Assembly: GCF_003481985.1 (NCBI RefSeq)
Contig: NZ_QUMD01000003.1
Location: 62,001 to 126,000, forward strand
Direction of reading: 5' to 3'
From: Clostridium sp. OF09-36
GTDB lineage: Bacteria; Bacillota; Clostridia; Lachnospirales; Lachnospiraceae
DNA: 64,000 bases
The position numbers and the translations under genes were made by a program. The notes beneath the pieces are model-generated. The model did not search any database and was not told the DNA's origin. It saw only the letters and a list, made by a program, of their open reading frames with translations. Within the stretch, counting starts at the first letter, position 1. Every line of letters begins with the position of its first letter. Shown in pieces: positions 55,619-64,000 of this stretch.

Positions 55619-57286
55619 ATGTCAGAAGAGAGAAGAAGACGGACGATCGTGATCGGTCATAAAAACCCGGATACCGATTCCATCTGCTCCGCAATCTGCT
55701 ATGCAGCATTAAAATCCAAGATCACCGGAAAAGAGTATGTTCCGGGCCGTGCAGGTCATGTGAATGAGGAGACCCAGTATGTGCTGAACTATTTTAACGT
55801 AGAGGCACCGCAGCTGATCGAGAGCGTAAAGACACAGGTCAAGGATATCGAGATCCGTGCGACCAAGGGTGTAAACCGCAACATTTCCTTAAAGAAGGCA
55901 TGGAACCTGATGCAGGATGCCCACGTTACAACCTTACCGGCAGTCAGTGAAAACGGCGTGCTGGAAGGCCTCATCACTGTTGGCGATATCACCAAATCCT
56001 ACATGAACGTTTTAGACAGCAGCATTTTGTCTAAGGCACATACCCAGTATAAGAACATTCTGGAGACACTGGAAGGTGCAATGGTAGTCGGCGATGAGAA
56101 CGACTATTTCGATCAGGGTAAGGTTCTGATTGCAGCTGCAAACCCGGATATGATGGAGTATTATATTTCCGAGCATGATCTGGTTATCCTTGGAAACCGT
56201 TACGAATCCCAGCTGTGCGCGATTGAGATGGAGGCAGACTGCATTATCGTCTGTGAGGGTGCTGCCGTTTCCATGACCATTCGCAAGCTGGCACAGGAGC
56301 ATGGCTGCACCGTTATGACCACTCCGTACGATGCTTACACCGCAGCACGTCTCATCAACCAGAGTATGCCGATCGGACATTTCATGAAGACCGAAGACCT
56401 GATCACCTTTGAGGACAGTGATTTTATCGATGACATCAAAGAGGTTATGGCAAGCAAGCGTCACCGTGATTTCCCGATCTTAAATAAAGATGGCAAGTAC
56501 CTCGGCATGATCTCCCGCAGAAACTTACTGGGCGCAAAGGGCAAGCAGATCATCTTGGTAGACCACAACGAGAAAAACCAGGCGGTAGACGGTCTGGAAA
56601 ATGCCGACATCCAGGAGATCATCGACCATCATAAGCTGGGAACCGTTGAGACCATCTCCCCGGTATTCTTCCGCAACCAGCCGGTTGGCTGTACCGCAAC
56701 GATCGTATACCAGATGTATCATGAGAATAATGTAGAGATTGACAAAGCGACCGCAGGCATGCTGTGCAGTGCGATCATTTCCGATACCTTGTTATTCCGC
56801 TCTCCGACCTGCACCCCGGTCGACAAGATGGCAGCAACCGAGCTTGCAAAGATCGCTGAGATCGATATGGACCGTTATGCGGCAGATATGTTCTCAGCAG
56901 GCAGCAACCTGCGCGGCAAGAGCAATGAGGAAATCTTCTATCAGGATTTCAAACTGTTCAATTCCGGCAAGATCAGCTACGGCGTAGGTCAGATCAGCTC
57001 CTTAAACGCAGACGAGCTGACTGAGTTAAAAGACCGTCTGCTTCCGTTCTTAAAGAAGCCGCACGAGGAGCACGGGGTAGATATGATCTTCTTCATGCTG
57101 ACCAACATTCTGACAGAATCCACCTCTCTTCTTTGCGAGGGCGAGGGTGCAGAAGATCTGATCCGTCTGGCATTCCATATGGAAAATGCCAGTGATGATG
57201 CAGAGGCGAATGTCGTAGAGCTTCCGGGCGTGGTATCCAGAAAGAAACAGCTGATCCCGTCGATCATGATTGCCAGCGAGGCATAA
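55619..57286 (+). CDS. ppaC: Manganese-dependent inorganic pyrophosphatase with CBS and DRTGG domains
   Basis: 555 residues. The DHH-family active site is split by an insert: N-terminal VIGHKNPDTDSICSA, then a CBS pair with a DRTGG domain (about residues 65-300), then LVDHNEKNQ, EIIDHHKLG and the C-terminal DHHA2 part. Known CBS-PPases are regulated by adenine nucleotides through the insert. Start ATG after AGGAGG. The 340-bp gap upstream contains the candidate small RNA and an A/T-rich stretch with no clear gene. Confidence 0.92.
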   Translation: MSEERRRRTIVIGHKNPDTDSICSAICYAALKSKITGKEYVPGRAGHVNEETQYVLNYFNVEAPQLIESVKTQVKDIEIRATKGVNRNISLKKAWNLMQDAHVTTLPAVSENGVLEGLITVGDITKSYMNVLDSSILSKAHTQYKNILETLEGAMVVGDENDYFDQGKVLIAAANPDMMEYYISEHDLVILGNRYESQLCAIEMEADCIIVCEGAAVSMTIRKLAQEHGCTVMTTPYDAYTAARLINQSMPIGHFMKTEDLITFEDSDFIDDIKEVMASKRHRDFPILNKDGKYLGMISRRNLLGAKGKQIILVDHNEKNQAVDGLENADIQEIIDHHKLGTVETISPVFFRNQPVGCTATIVYQMYHENNVEIDKATAGMLCSAIISDTLLFRSPTCTPVDKMAATELAKIAEIDMDRYAADMFSAGSNLRGKSNEEIFYQDFKLFNSGKISYGVGQISSLNADELTELKDRLLPFLKKPHEEHGVDMIFFMLTNILTESTSLLCEGEGAEDLIRLAFHMENASDDAEANVVELPGVVSRKKQLIPSIMIASEA

Positions 57287-57301
57287 GAGGAGAAGATTAT
57301 T

Positions 57302-57982
57302 ATGGGAAAACAGAGTTGGCGGGGCGGCAATATGCTGTACCCGGTACCGGCCGTAATGGTAAGCTGTGCACGGCCTGGCGAAAAACCAAATATCATAACG
57401 GTAGCCTGGGCCGGGACCGTCTGCTCTGCCCCGGCCATGCTCTCCATTTCCGTGCGCAAGGAGCGCTATTCCTACGACATCTTAAAGGAGACCGGAGAGT
57501 TTGTTGTAAATCTGGTGACAAAAGACCTGGTCTTTGCAACCGATTACTGCGGTGTGAAATCCGGCCGCGACACCGATAAGTTCAAAGAGATGAAGCTGAC
57601 ACCCCTGCCATCGCAGCACATCAGCGCACCCGGCATTGCCGAGAGCCCGCTGAACCTGGAGTGCCGCGTGAAACAGGTGGTGGAGCTTGGAAGCCATGAC
57701 ATGTTCATCGCGGAGATCGTGGGTGTGACGGTGGATGACCGTTACATGGATGCGAAGGGAACCTTCCATTTAAATGATGCGAAGCTGGTGAGCTATTCCC
57801 ACGGAACCTATTTTGAGCTCGGAGAAAAGATCGGAACGTTTGGATATTCGGTGCGGAAAGATTCGGCAAAAGCTGGTACGAAAAAGAAAAAAGAATCCGC
57901 AAAAACCTCCGGCAGAACTGGAAATAGAAGCGGAAAACTTTCAGAAGCAGCGAAGCACACACGCAGGAGGAACGCAAAATGA
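57302..57982 (+). CDS. Flavin reductase family protein
   Basis: 226 residues. FMN-binding split-barrel fold: GGNMLYPVPAVMVSCA, TVAWAGTVCSAPAMLSISVRKERYS, FVVNLVTKDL, and LNDAKLVSYSHGTYFELGE. The core of about 185 residues is followed by a Lys/Arg/Ser-rich tail (KKKKESAKTSGRTG...) that is unusual and probably disordered. It overlaps the next gene by four bases (ATGA). Confidence 0.88.
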   Translation: MGKQSWRGGNMLYPVPAVMVSCARPGEKPNIITVAWAGTVCSAPAMLSISVRKERYSYDILKETGEFVVNLVTKDLVFATDYCGVKSGRDTDKFKEMKLTPLPSQHISAPGIAESPLNLECRVKQVVELGSHDMFIAEIVGVTVDDRYMDAKGTFHLNDAKLVSYSHGTYFELGEKIGTFGYSVRKDSAKAGTKKKKESAKTSGRTGNRSGKLSEAAKHTRRRNAK

Positions 57983-58509
57983 AATCAAACATTACTTTAG
58001 TAGGCATGCCGGCTTCCGGCAAGAGCACCATCGGCGTTTTGCTGGCAAAGCGCCTGGGTTATTCTTTTGTTGATGTAGATATTGTGATCCAGGAAAAGAC
58101 CGGCCAGTTATTAAAAGAGATCATTGCAGAGCGCGGGACGGAAGGCTTTTTAAAAGTCGAGGAAGATGTTAATGCAGGACTGGAACTGGAGCATTCCGTG
58201 ATCGCCCCGGGCGGCAGTGTTATCTACGGCCCCAAGGCGATGGAACACCTGCATGAGATCAGCACGGTTGTGTACCTGAAACTGAGCTATGAAGATGTAA
58301 AGCAGCGTCTTGGCGATTTAAAAGACCGCGGCGTAGCGTTAAAAGACGGTATGACACTTCTGGACCTTTACAAGGAACGTGTGCCGCTTTACGAGAAGTA
58401 TGCAGATGTGACCATCGATGAGACAGGAAAAACCCTTGGTGCCTGTGTCGATGAGCTGCGAAAGATTATGGAACAGCGGATGGAAGACGGAAAGCAGGCG
58501 CGCCCATAG
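57979..58509 (+). CDS. Shikimate kinase-like P-loop kinase
   Basis: 176 residues. Walker A is LVGMPASGKSTIGVLLAKR; the substrate-side Asp is in SFVDVDIVIQE, and GGSVIYGP occupies the place of the shikimate-binding GGG motif. Homologues are annotated as shikimate kinase, but the second-substrate residues are altered (LLKEIIAERGTEGFLKVEE in place of a classic FRxxE), so another small-molecule substrate is possible. Start overlaps the flavin reductase stop. Confidence 0.8.
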   Translation: MKSNITLVGMPASGKSTIGVLLAKRLGYSFVDVDIVIQEKTGQLLKEIIAERGTEGFLKVEEDVNAGLELEHSVIAPGGSVIYGPKAMEHLHEISTVVYLKLSYEDVKQRLGDLKDRGVALKDGMTLLDLYKERVPLYEKYADVTIDETGKTLGACVDELRKIMEQRMEDGKQARP

Positions 58510-58544
58510 ATTTTTGCGTGTTCCATGCAAAGGGCTCCGTACAG

Positions 58545-59078
58545 TCAGAAACCGGAAATGACTGGTTTTATGACCGGCTCCCAGCTTTCAGCCAGCCGAT
58601 CCAGGGAAAAGGCAGCATTGGCCGGACTGGTGGACGGGCAGAGAATGGCAGGCCGTCCGGTGAGCGGTTCACAGTAACGACTGTAAAGCTTAAATGCAGT
58701 ACCGCCGTTTGCGATGATTGTGTGGATATCCGCTGTTTTTAAGATGCGGCTGATATCTGCCGGGACCGCGTTTTTGATGCTGCTGTCGCTGGAACCCTTA
58801 ATATCGCAGGATGCGATGACATCCCAGAGAGCAAGACCATGTGTAAGAAGCATGGTCTTTTTTTCGTCTATGGATTGAGGAACCGGAACATTCAGAAGCC
58901 GGGCCATGAGTTTCCAGAACCGGTTCTGCGGATGTCCGTAATAGAACTGGTTTTCCCGGGACTTTACGGAAGGGAAACTTCCCAGAATCAGGATACGGGA
59001 GTGTGTGTCAAAAACAGGTTCAAAGGTGTGCTGAACGTGGGTATAACCTGGCGGCAGGGACAGGGTGTCGGAATTCAT
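58545..59078 (-). CDS. DNA-deoxyinosine glycosylase / uracil-DNA glycosylase superfamily
   Basis: 177 residues. The UDG-fold motif ILILGSFPSVKSRENQFYYGHPQNRFWK near the N-terminus and LCPSTSPANAAFSLDRLAESW near the C-terminus match the TIGR04274 hypoxanthine-type DNA glycosylases that remove deaminated bases. Start ATG 59078 follows AGAAGG; the longer frame to 59183 is not needed. It is convergent with the kinase-like gene. Confidence 0.85.
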   Translation of the reverse strand: MNSDTLSLPPGYTHVQHTFEPVFDTHSRILILGSFPSVKSRENQFYYGHPQNRFWKLMARLLNVPVPQSIDEKKTMLLTHGLALWDVIASCDIKGSSDSSIKNAVPADISRILKTADIHTIIANGGTAFKLYSRYCEPLTGRPAILCPSTSPANAAFSLDRLAESWEPVIKPVISGF

Positions 59079-59287
59079 AAAAACCTTCTTTCTGCGGGAG
59101 TCGCTGATATTTGGCTCTTCCTGCTTGTGAATTGTGTTTGTCTGGTTGTCATTAACTGTATGCTTTTTCTGTCGGAAAGTCAATTTTTTCCTTGTAACCT
59201 GTGCTATACTATATCTTATATAACGCGAGAAGTGCGGTTACTCTTGATCAGGGAGAAACTACAGCAGGAAAAAGAAAGGGTGAGATC

Positions 59288-59734
59288 ATGGAGCTGGATG
59301 AGAAACAGAACGCAGTGTCAGGACTTCTGGAAGACTTTTCGGAGGAACATCTCTGGGAGTGCATTGTGGCGTTTCAGGGAGAATCGTTTTTGACGATGTC
59401 CGGACTTCCCTATACTTATACGCTGAAACAGGGAAAACGCGGTGGCTTTACCAGAGAATTGTGGGTAGACCGCAGAGAAAACAGCAAGTCCATTACCTGG
59501 AGTTCCGTCCGGATGGCATTTCAAAACGTATTGAAGATGAAAGAAGCTCTTCCAGATGGCGGGAAGCCTTATGTGAAACGGCCAAAGGCGCTGGGAGATA
59601 TCCGCGGAGTTTCCTATATTTATCCGCTGTTTTCCCGCTTTGGACTGATTGAGACAAATCTGGATAGGGAAAGAACCTGTGACGGGCAGCTTTGTATGCA
59701 GCTGGAAGAAAATACAGAAGGTGAGACAGCATGA
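59288..59734 (+). CDS. Uncharacterised 148-residue protein coupled to a LysR regulator
   Basis: A soluble protein with FQGESFLTMSGLPYTYTLKQ and SITWSSVRMAFQNVLKM near the middle. I do not recognise the family. Start ATG 59288 lies after AAAGGGTGAG. It overlaps the LysR gene by four bases (ATGA), so the two are translated together; this points to a shared role but not to what it is. Confidence 0.65.
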   Translation: MELDEKQNAVSGLLEDFSEEHLWECIVAFQGESFLTMSGLPYTYTLKQGKRGGFTRELWVDRRENSKSITWSSVRMAFQNVLKMKEALPDGGKPYVKRPKALGDIRGVSYIYPLFSRFGLIETNLDRERTCDGQLCMQLEENTEGETA

Positions 59735-60672
59735 ATTTAAAAGAACAGCAATATGTATGCACGCTGGCGCGGTGCCAGAGTATTTCCCGGGCAGCAGAGG
59801 AGCTTTTTATCTCACCGTCGGCACTAAGTGTCTATATCAGCAATCTGGAAAAATATCTGGGAGTCCGCCTGTTTGAGCGGACGGGTAAGGGAAAAGCATT
59901 TGTGCTGACGTCTATTGGAGAAGAGTATGTGGTGCGCGCAGAAAAAATGCTGGAATTAAAGGCAGAGTTTGATGGCCTTTTGGAAAACGAACTGCATAAA
60001 AGCCATGCGACGATCCGGGTAGGGATCCAGCAGCGGCGCGCCATTTCCATTGTACCGGAGGCGCTGCAGCGTTTCATGGAACGTTATCCGGATGTGGACG
60101 TGATCTTCCGGGATGGAAATCTTGAAGATCTGACGGGGATGTACCGGGATGGAACGGTGGATTTTATGATCTCCATTTTCCGGGATGAATTGCCGGATGC
60201 GGTCTATAGGGAGATTGCGAAAGAACAGGTACTTCTGGCATTGCCGGATACCCACCCGGCAATCCAGTATGCATACCCGGTTGAGGGAGATGATTTTTTG
60301 CATCTGGATATGCAGTATTTAAACCGGGAGACTTTTATTGTTCCTACGCAGTCGCAGAGTATGCGCAGAACAGCAAACCACATTTTTGAACAGGCCCGGA
60401 TCCGCCCGGGGCGCCTGATCGAGATCGGGCATTTCGATATTATCATGAGCATGGTAAATCAGGGACTCGGAGTCGGCTTTAACCGGCTCGGCTACATTAA
60501 GGATATGCAGAAATTCGACCATGTGCGCTATTTTCTGATCGGGAAAGATACATACGAGTCCAGCCTGGTACTGGTTTACCGCAAAGGACATGTGATATCA
60601 GAATGCGAGCAGTATCTGATGGATATTTTAGAGGATACGATCCGCCAGCGATACCAGATGGATGCGCAATAA
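59731..60672 (+). CDS. LysR-family transcriptional regulator
   Basis: 313 residues. The N-terminal HTH is LARCQSISRAAEELFISPSALSVYISNLEKYLGVRLFER, and the C-terminal periplasmic-binding-type effector domain follows. It is encoded just upstream of the YfcC transporter and M20 hydrolase genes and probably controls them; a T-N11-A type palindrome lies in the yfcC promoter. The effector is unknown. Confidence 0.9.
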   Translation: MNLKEQQYVCTLARCQSISRAAEELFISPSALSVYISNLEKYLGVRLFERTGKGKAFVLTSIGEEYVVRAEKMLELKAEFDGLLENELHKSHATIRVGIQQRRAISIVPEALQRFMERYPDVDVIFRDGNLEDLTGMYRDGTVDFMISIFRDELPDAVYREIAKEQVLLALPDTHPAIQYAYPVEGDDFLHLDMQYLNRETFIVPTQSQSMRRTANHIFEQARIRPGRLIEIGHFDIIMSMVNQGLGVGFNRLGYIKDMQKFDHVRYFLIGKDTYESSLVLVYRKGHVISECEQYLMDILEDTIRQRYQMDAQ

Positions 60673-60828
60673 GTGAGGAAACTTTCGCCGGTCTATCACC
60701 AGCATTCCGAAAGTCATGTGGAGTGGATGCAAAACATGACAAAAACTACACGAATTCGACAAACAATTCAAAAAATTTAAAGATACTTTAAAAAAAACAA
60801 AATGGAAAAAAATTGCCGCTCCTGTTAT

Positions 60829-60846
60829 ACTTTAACACAATAAAGT
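60829..60846. promoter_or_regulatory. Possible LysR operator upstream of yfcC
   Basis: ACTTT-AACACAAT-AAAGT is an 18-bp palindrome, 22 bases before the yfcC start and directly overlapping a TATACT box (60825-60830). The T-N11-A form suits LysR binding. The 195-bp gap contains no other clear signal. Confidence 0.5.
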
Positions 60847-60868
60847 TTAACAGGAGGTGGCTTTTTGT

Positions 60869-62266
60869 ATGAGTACCAAGAAAAAGTTTCGCGTACCGCA
60901 CAGTTTCGTGATCGTATTTTCTATTATTATTGCAGCTGTGCTCTTAACCTGGATCATTCCGGCCGGTGAGTATGTCCGTGTGGAGAATGCGGATGGCATT
61001 AAGGTCATTGATCCGACCCAGTTCAGTTACATCCAGAGAACGCCGGTTAACCCGCTGCTGATCCCGATGTACATTGTAAAAGCATTTGTAAAACGTGTAG
61101 ATATCATGCTGGTTATCTTATTCTCCGGCGGTGCATTCCACATGCTGACCCAGTCTGGCGCACTGCAGGCAGTGATCGCAAAGCTGGCAAAAAAATTCTC
61201 CAACAACCTGTATGTGTTCATTCCGATTCTGACCCTGATGTTTGGTCTGATCTGCACCACCCAGGCTGTTAACATGTTCATCGCATTTGCTCCGGTCATG
61301 GTCATGCTGGCTCTGGCAATCGGACTGGATTCCATCACTGGCGCAGCCATCATTTTGCTGGGCGGCGCGATCGGATTTTCCACCGGTACCTTAAACCCGA
61401 ATACCACAGTTGTTGCGCAGAAGATTGCTGAGCTTCCGCTCTACTCCGGTATCGGATACCGCTGGGTATGTTTTGCTGTTTACTATGTGATCACCAATAT
61501 TTTCCTGGTACGCTATGCGTTAAAGATCAAAAAGGACCCCACCAAGAGCCCGATGTACGATCTGGACCAGACCAGTGAGCTTCGTGCCGGAGGCGGTCTG
61601 GATGATTTCGGAACCATCGATACCCGCAAGGTCTTAAGCATCATTGCTCTGGTTGTTTCCCTGGGTGTTGTTATTTACGGCAGCATCAAGCTTGGCTGGG
61701 ATATGCCGGAGATGGCAGCTATGTTTATCTGGCTGGCGATCATCGTAGGATTTATTTCCGGTTTCGATACTGAGACCATTTCGAAGAACTTCCTGGAAGG
61801 CTGCAAGAAGATGATGTCTGCCATGATCATCATTGGTCTGGCACAGTCCATCAGCACGATCATGTCTGACGGTAAGATCATCGATACCGTTGTCCATGCC
61901 CTGGCTGGCGGCCTTGGCAGCGTGCCGACCCTGTTACAGGCACCGGCTATGCTGATCGCAAACACCATCATCAACGTATTCTTAACTTCTGGTTCCGGAC
62001 AGGCAGCAGCTGTTATGCCGATCCTGGTACCGCTTTCCGACCTGATCGGTGTTACCAGACAGACCGCAGTCCTGGCATTCAACTTCGGCGACGGCTTCTG
62101 TAACTACATCTTGCCGACCTCTACCGCACTGATGGGTATCATCAGCGCCTGCAACATCCCGTATGACCGCTGGATGCGTTTCATGTGGAAGATGTTCGCA
62201 ATCTGGCTGGTTGTCGGTACGGTTCTGCTTGTGATTGCACAGCTGATCAATTACGGACCAATGTAA
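60869..62266 (+). CDS. YfcC-family membrane transporter
   Basis: 465 residues with about 12 membrane helices. N-terminal FRVPHSFVIVFSIIIAAVLLTWIIPAGEYVRVE is typical of YfcC/ArgR-type transporters, as is TGTLNPNTTVVAQKIAELPLYSG near residue 175 and LTSGSGQAAAVMPILVPLSDLIGV near residue 370. The family is linked to arginine/ornithine-type or peptide-derived substrates, not fixed here. ATG 60869 follows AGGAGG at 11 bases. It precedes an M20 hydrolase, suggesting uptake and cleavage of an acyl-amino acid or dipeptide. Confidence 0.85.
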   Translation: MSTKKKFRVPHSFVIVFSIIIAAVLLTWIIPAGEYVRVENADGIKVIDPTQFSYIQRTPVNPLLIPMYIVKAFVKRVDIMLVILFSGGAFHMLTQSGALQAVIAKLAKKFSNNLYVFIPILTLMFGLICTTQAVNMFIAFAPVMVMLALAIGLDSITGAAIILLGGAIGFSTGTLNPNTTVVAQKIAELPLYSGIGYRWVCFAVYYVITNIFLVRYALKIKKDPTKSPMYDLDQTSELRAGGGLDDFGTIDTRKVLSIIALVVSLGVVIYGSIKLGWDMPEMAAMFIWLAIIVGFISGFDTETISKNFLEGCKKMMSAMIIIGLAQSISTIMSDGKIIDTVVHALAGGLGSVPTLLQAPAMLIANTIINVFLTSGSGQAAAVMPILVPLSDLIGVTRQTAVLAFNFGDGFCNYILPTSTALMGIISACNIPYDRWMRFMWKMFAIWLVVGTVLLVIAQLINYGPM

Positions 62267-62375
62267 AGTTACAACAATTGCAACATGCGAGGATATCCGG
62301 AAGTTGCATAAAAGGTACGGTTGGCGCGCTGCTGTTTGTGCAGCGTGTGGGCCGTAATGTATAAAAGGAGGAATT

Positions 62376-63559
62376 GTGGAAATCATGAGTGATAAGAAAT
62401 CCCTGTTTCAGGCCATCGATGCGCAGCGGGATACGCTGTGCTCCATGGCAGACCAGATTTTTGATAACCCGGAGTATGAGGGCGAAGAAGTTTTTGCGAG
62501 CGGTCTTCTGACCGATTATCTGATTGCGAATGGCTTTGATGTGCAGATGGGCGTTGGCGGCTTCAAACTGCGTTCCGTGCCACCTACAGCCATGGTGAAG
62601 GAGGCCCAGTGATTGGCATTCTGTGTGAGTACGATGCGCTCCGCAATCTTGGTCATGGCTGCGGACATCACATGCAGGGTCCGGGCTGCCTTGGCGCGGC
62701 AGTTGCCTTAAAGAACCTGGATACTGATAAGCCGTTCCAGTTAGTGGTATATGGAACTCCGGCAGAGGAAACCTTCGGAAGCAAGGTCCAGATGATCCAG
62801 AATGGCTGCTTCAAAGAGCTGGATGTTGCACTGATGATGCACGGCGGCCCGAATACCTGTACCGATATCAAGTGTCTGGCACAGAAAAGTTACAACGTTA
62901 CGTTCCACGGACACCGCGCCCATGCAGCGCTCGCGCCGGAAAAGGGCAGAAGTGCATTCGATGCAATGCTGGTGGCATTCCAGGGCGTAGAATTCTTACG
63001 GGAGCATGTGCCGGATGATGTGCGCATGCACTACTGCATGACCGAACTTCCGGGTCCGTCCAATGTAGTTCCGGCTACCGCAAAAGGTGAATTTTCCCTG
63101 CGTTCCTTCTCCAGAAAGGAACTGGAAGAAGTCAGCCTGCGCTTCCAGGACATCATCAAGGGCGCTGCGCTGATCGCAGGCGTTACTTATGAGATCGAGG
63201 AAGGAACCTTCTTCTACAATAAGATTCCGGTGCTTGGCTTAAACAAGCTTCTGATGGAGAATGCTGAGCTTGCGGGAGCACCGCAGCTGGCACCGCCGAG
63301 AGAAAAGACCGGTTCCACTGATTTTGGCAATGTCATGTATGAGATCCCGGGTTCCTGCATCCGTGTGGCATTCGTACCGGAGGGAACTGCTTCCCATTCC
63401 CAGGAGTTCGTAGATGCGGGCAAGAGCGAGAACGCACATAATTGTGTGATCTATGGTGCAAAAGCCATTGCCGGTGCCTGCTACGACCTGATCACAACAG
63501 ACGGACTGATGGATCAGATCAAGGAAGAATTTGCGGAAAATAGAAAGAAAAACCAGTAA
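62376..63559 (+). CDS. M20-family amidohydrolase, interrupted by a frameshift near 62566
   Basis: About 394 residues after repair. The first frame stops after VGGFKLRSVPPTAMVKEAQ. Adding one A near 62566 gives GGFKTAFRATYSHGEGGPVIGILCEYDA, the normal M20 sequence. Metal ligands are visible in GHGCGHHMQGP, GTPAEETFG and the final EGTASHSQEF region. The family removes acyl groups from amino acids or cleaves aminobenzoyl-glutamate-like amides. The start is unclear: GTG 62376 or ATG 62385 after AAAGGAGG. It follows the YfcC transporter. Confidence 0.88.
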
Positions 63560-63971
63560 CAAACGACAAAATATGGTATAATGAGCGCAAGTGAGCCAGG
63601 AGCGTGCGTGCACGATCTTGGCAAACGGCGAGACAAGCGAGTGACAGAGTCACGAGAAAGAAAAGAAATGCTGCTTGCATGGATTATAGAAGAGACGCAG
63701 CTGCGAGGGTACAAAACCTCTTGCAGCCGCGAAGAGACTATTTTCGTGCAGCGGCTACATGAATGAAAAGAGGGCTGACGGGAAAGTTGGTCCTCTTTTT
63801 TATTACGGTGCGTATCGAGGGACCGTGGTTCTTGTTGTGCACCGGTCAAAGAAAACCGCGAAGCAGTATACTTGCGCTAAGGCGGCTGATTGCTGAAGCA
63901 ACCAGGGAGAATCATGAAGGAATAACTTAGCGTTGGACGGCTGGGCGCCAGACGCAGGAAGGAGATATGTG
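63560..63971. other. 410-bp intergenic stretch with short hairpins
   Basis: No gene can be supported. The stretch has a TATAAT box at 63577-63582 without a clear -35 partner. A hairpin is formed by GCTGCGAGGGT and ACCTCTTGCAGC near 63699-63729, and a weaker one by AAGAGG and CCTCTT followed by T-rich sequence (about 63768-63803), which could terminate the M20 transcript. A short 61-codon frame at 63581 looks like chance. Confidence 0.45.
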
Positions 63972-64000
63972 ATGAGTAGAAAGAAAAAATGGAAAGAACT
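63972..64000 (+). CDS. Start of a gene truncated by the window end
   Basis: ATG 63972 follows AAGGAG at good spacing and opens MSRKKKWKE, running off the end of the window. Too short to identify. Confidence 0.45.

Noticed and set aside
63581..63766. 61-codon frame after the M20 gene
   Set aside because: It has no ribosome site and a composition dominated by short inverted repeats.

Overview
The window reads as chromosomal DNA of an anaerobic Firmicute of the Lachnospiraceae type (Clostridia). This is inferred from the gene set: a V-type ATPase operon, a spore-associated YyaC protein, a Tad-type pilus locus with DUF5702 and DUF6382-FHA proteins, a family II pyrophosphatase with CBS/DRTGG domains, DUF1461, DUF2508 and DUF5711 proteins, and a T-box leader. 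No phage, transposase, rRNA or CRISPR array was seen.

Layout. 1-7.4 kb: 3' end of an iron-sulfur protein with a 57-bp tandem repeat, trmB, trxA, tRNA-Lys(CTT), a DUF1461 membrane protein, a D-Ala-D-Ala carboxypeptidase, a DEDDh exonuclease and an SH3 membrane protein. 7.6-16.4 kb: nine-gene V-type ATPase operon in the order H-C-I-K-F-E-A-B-D. 16.5-20.5 kb: a peptidoglycan-binding NlpC/P60 lipoprotein, then a CstA-family transporter behind a T-box leader. 20.6-23.6 kb (minus strand): two-component system. 23.8-28.8 kb (minus strand): small-molecule kinase, then ArsR regulator, DUF2508, GH13 enzyme and branching enzyme GlgB. 29.7-40.9 kb: Tad/Flp pilus locus. 40.9-47.2 kb: enolase-superfamily enzyme, rhomboid protease, HIT protein, murG, mtnN and uncharacterised genes. 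47.4-55.3 kb: coiled-coil membrane protein, yyaC, LysM protein, DUF5711 protein, transketolase and glucokinase. 55.3-64 kb: a candidate minus-strand small RNA, pyrophosphatase, flavin reductase, shikimate-kinase-like protein, DNA glycosylase, LysR regulator, YfcC transporter, M20 amidohydrolase and the start of one more gene.

A strong overall signal is that eleven otherwise normal genes are interrupted by fourteen frameshifts. I worked out each one by hand, and every one is explained by the loss of a single base, nearly always in a short run of identical bases; none needs an insertion. This looks like homopolymer under-calling in the assembly rather than gene decay. The affected genes are annotated below as single interrupted genes.

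The best candidates for new biology are the T-box leader on a CstA-type transporter (specifier most consistent with Met, possibly Cys), a GNRA-capped minus-strand small RNA candidate downstream of glcK, a dispersed 27-nt imperfect palindrome, and several unusual features of the Tad locus (two prepilin peptidases, a long tadA/tadB overlap, a pseudopilin with a Cys/His tail).
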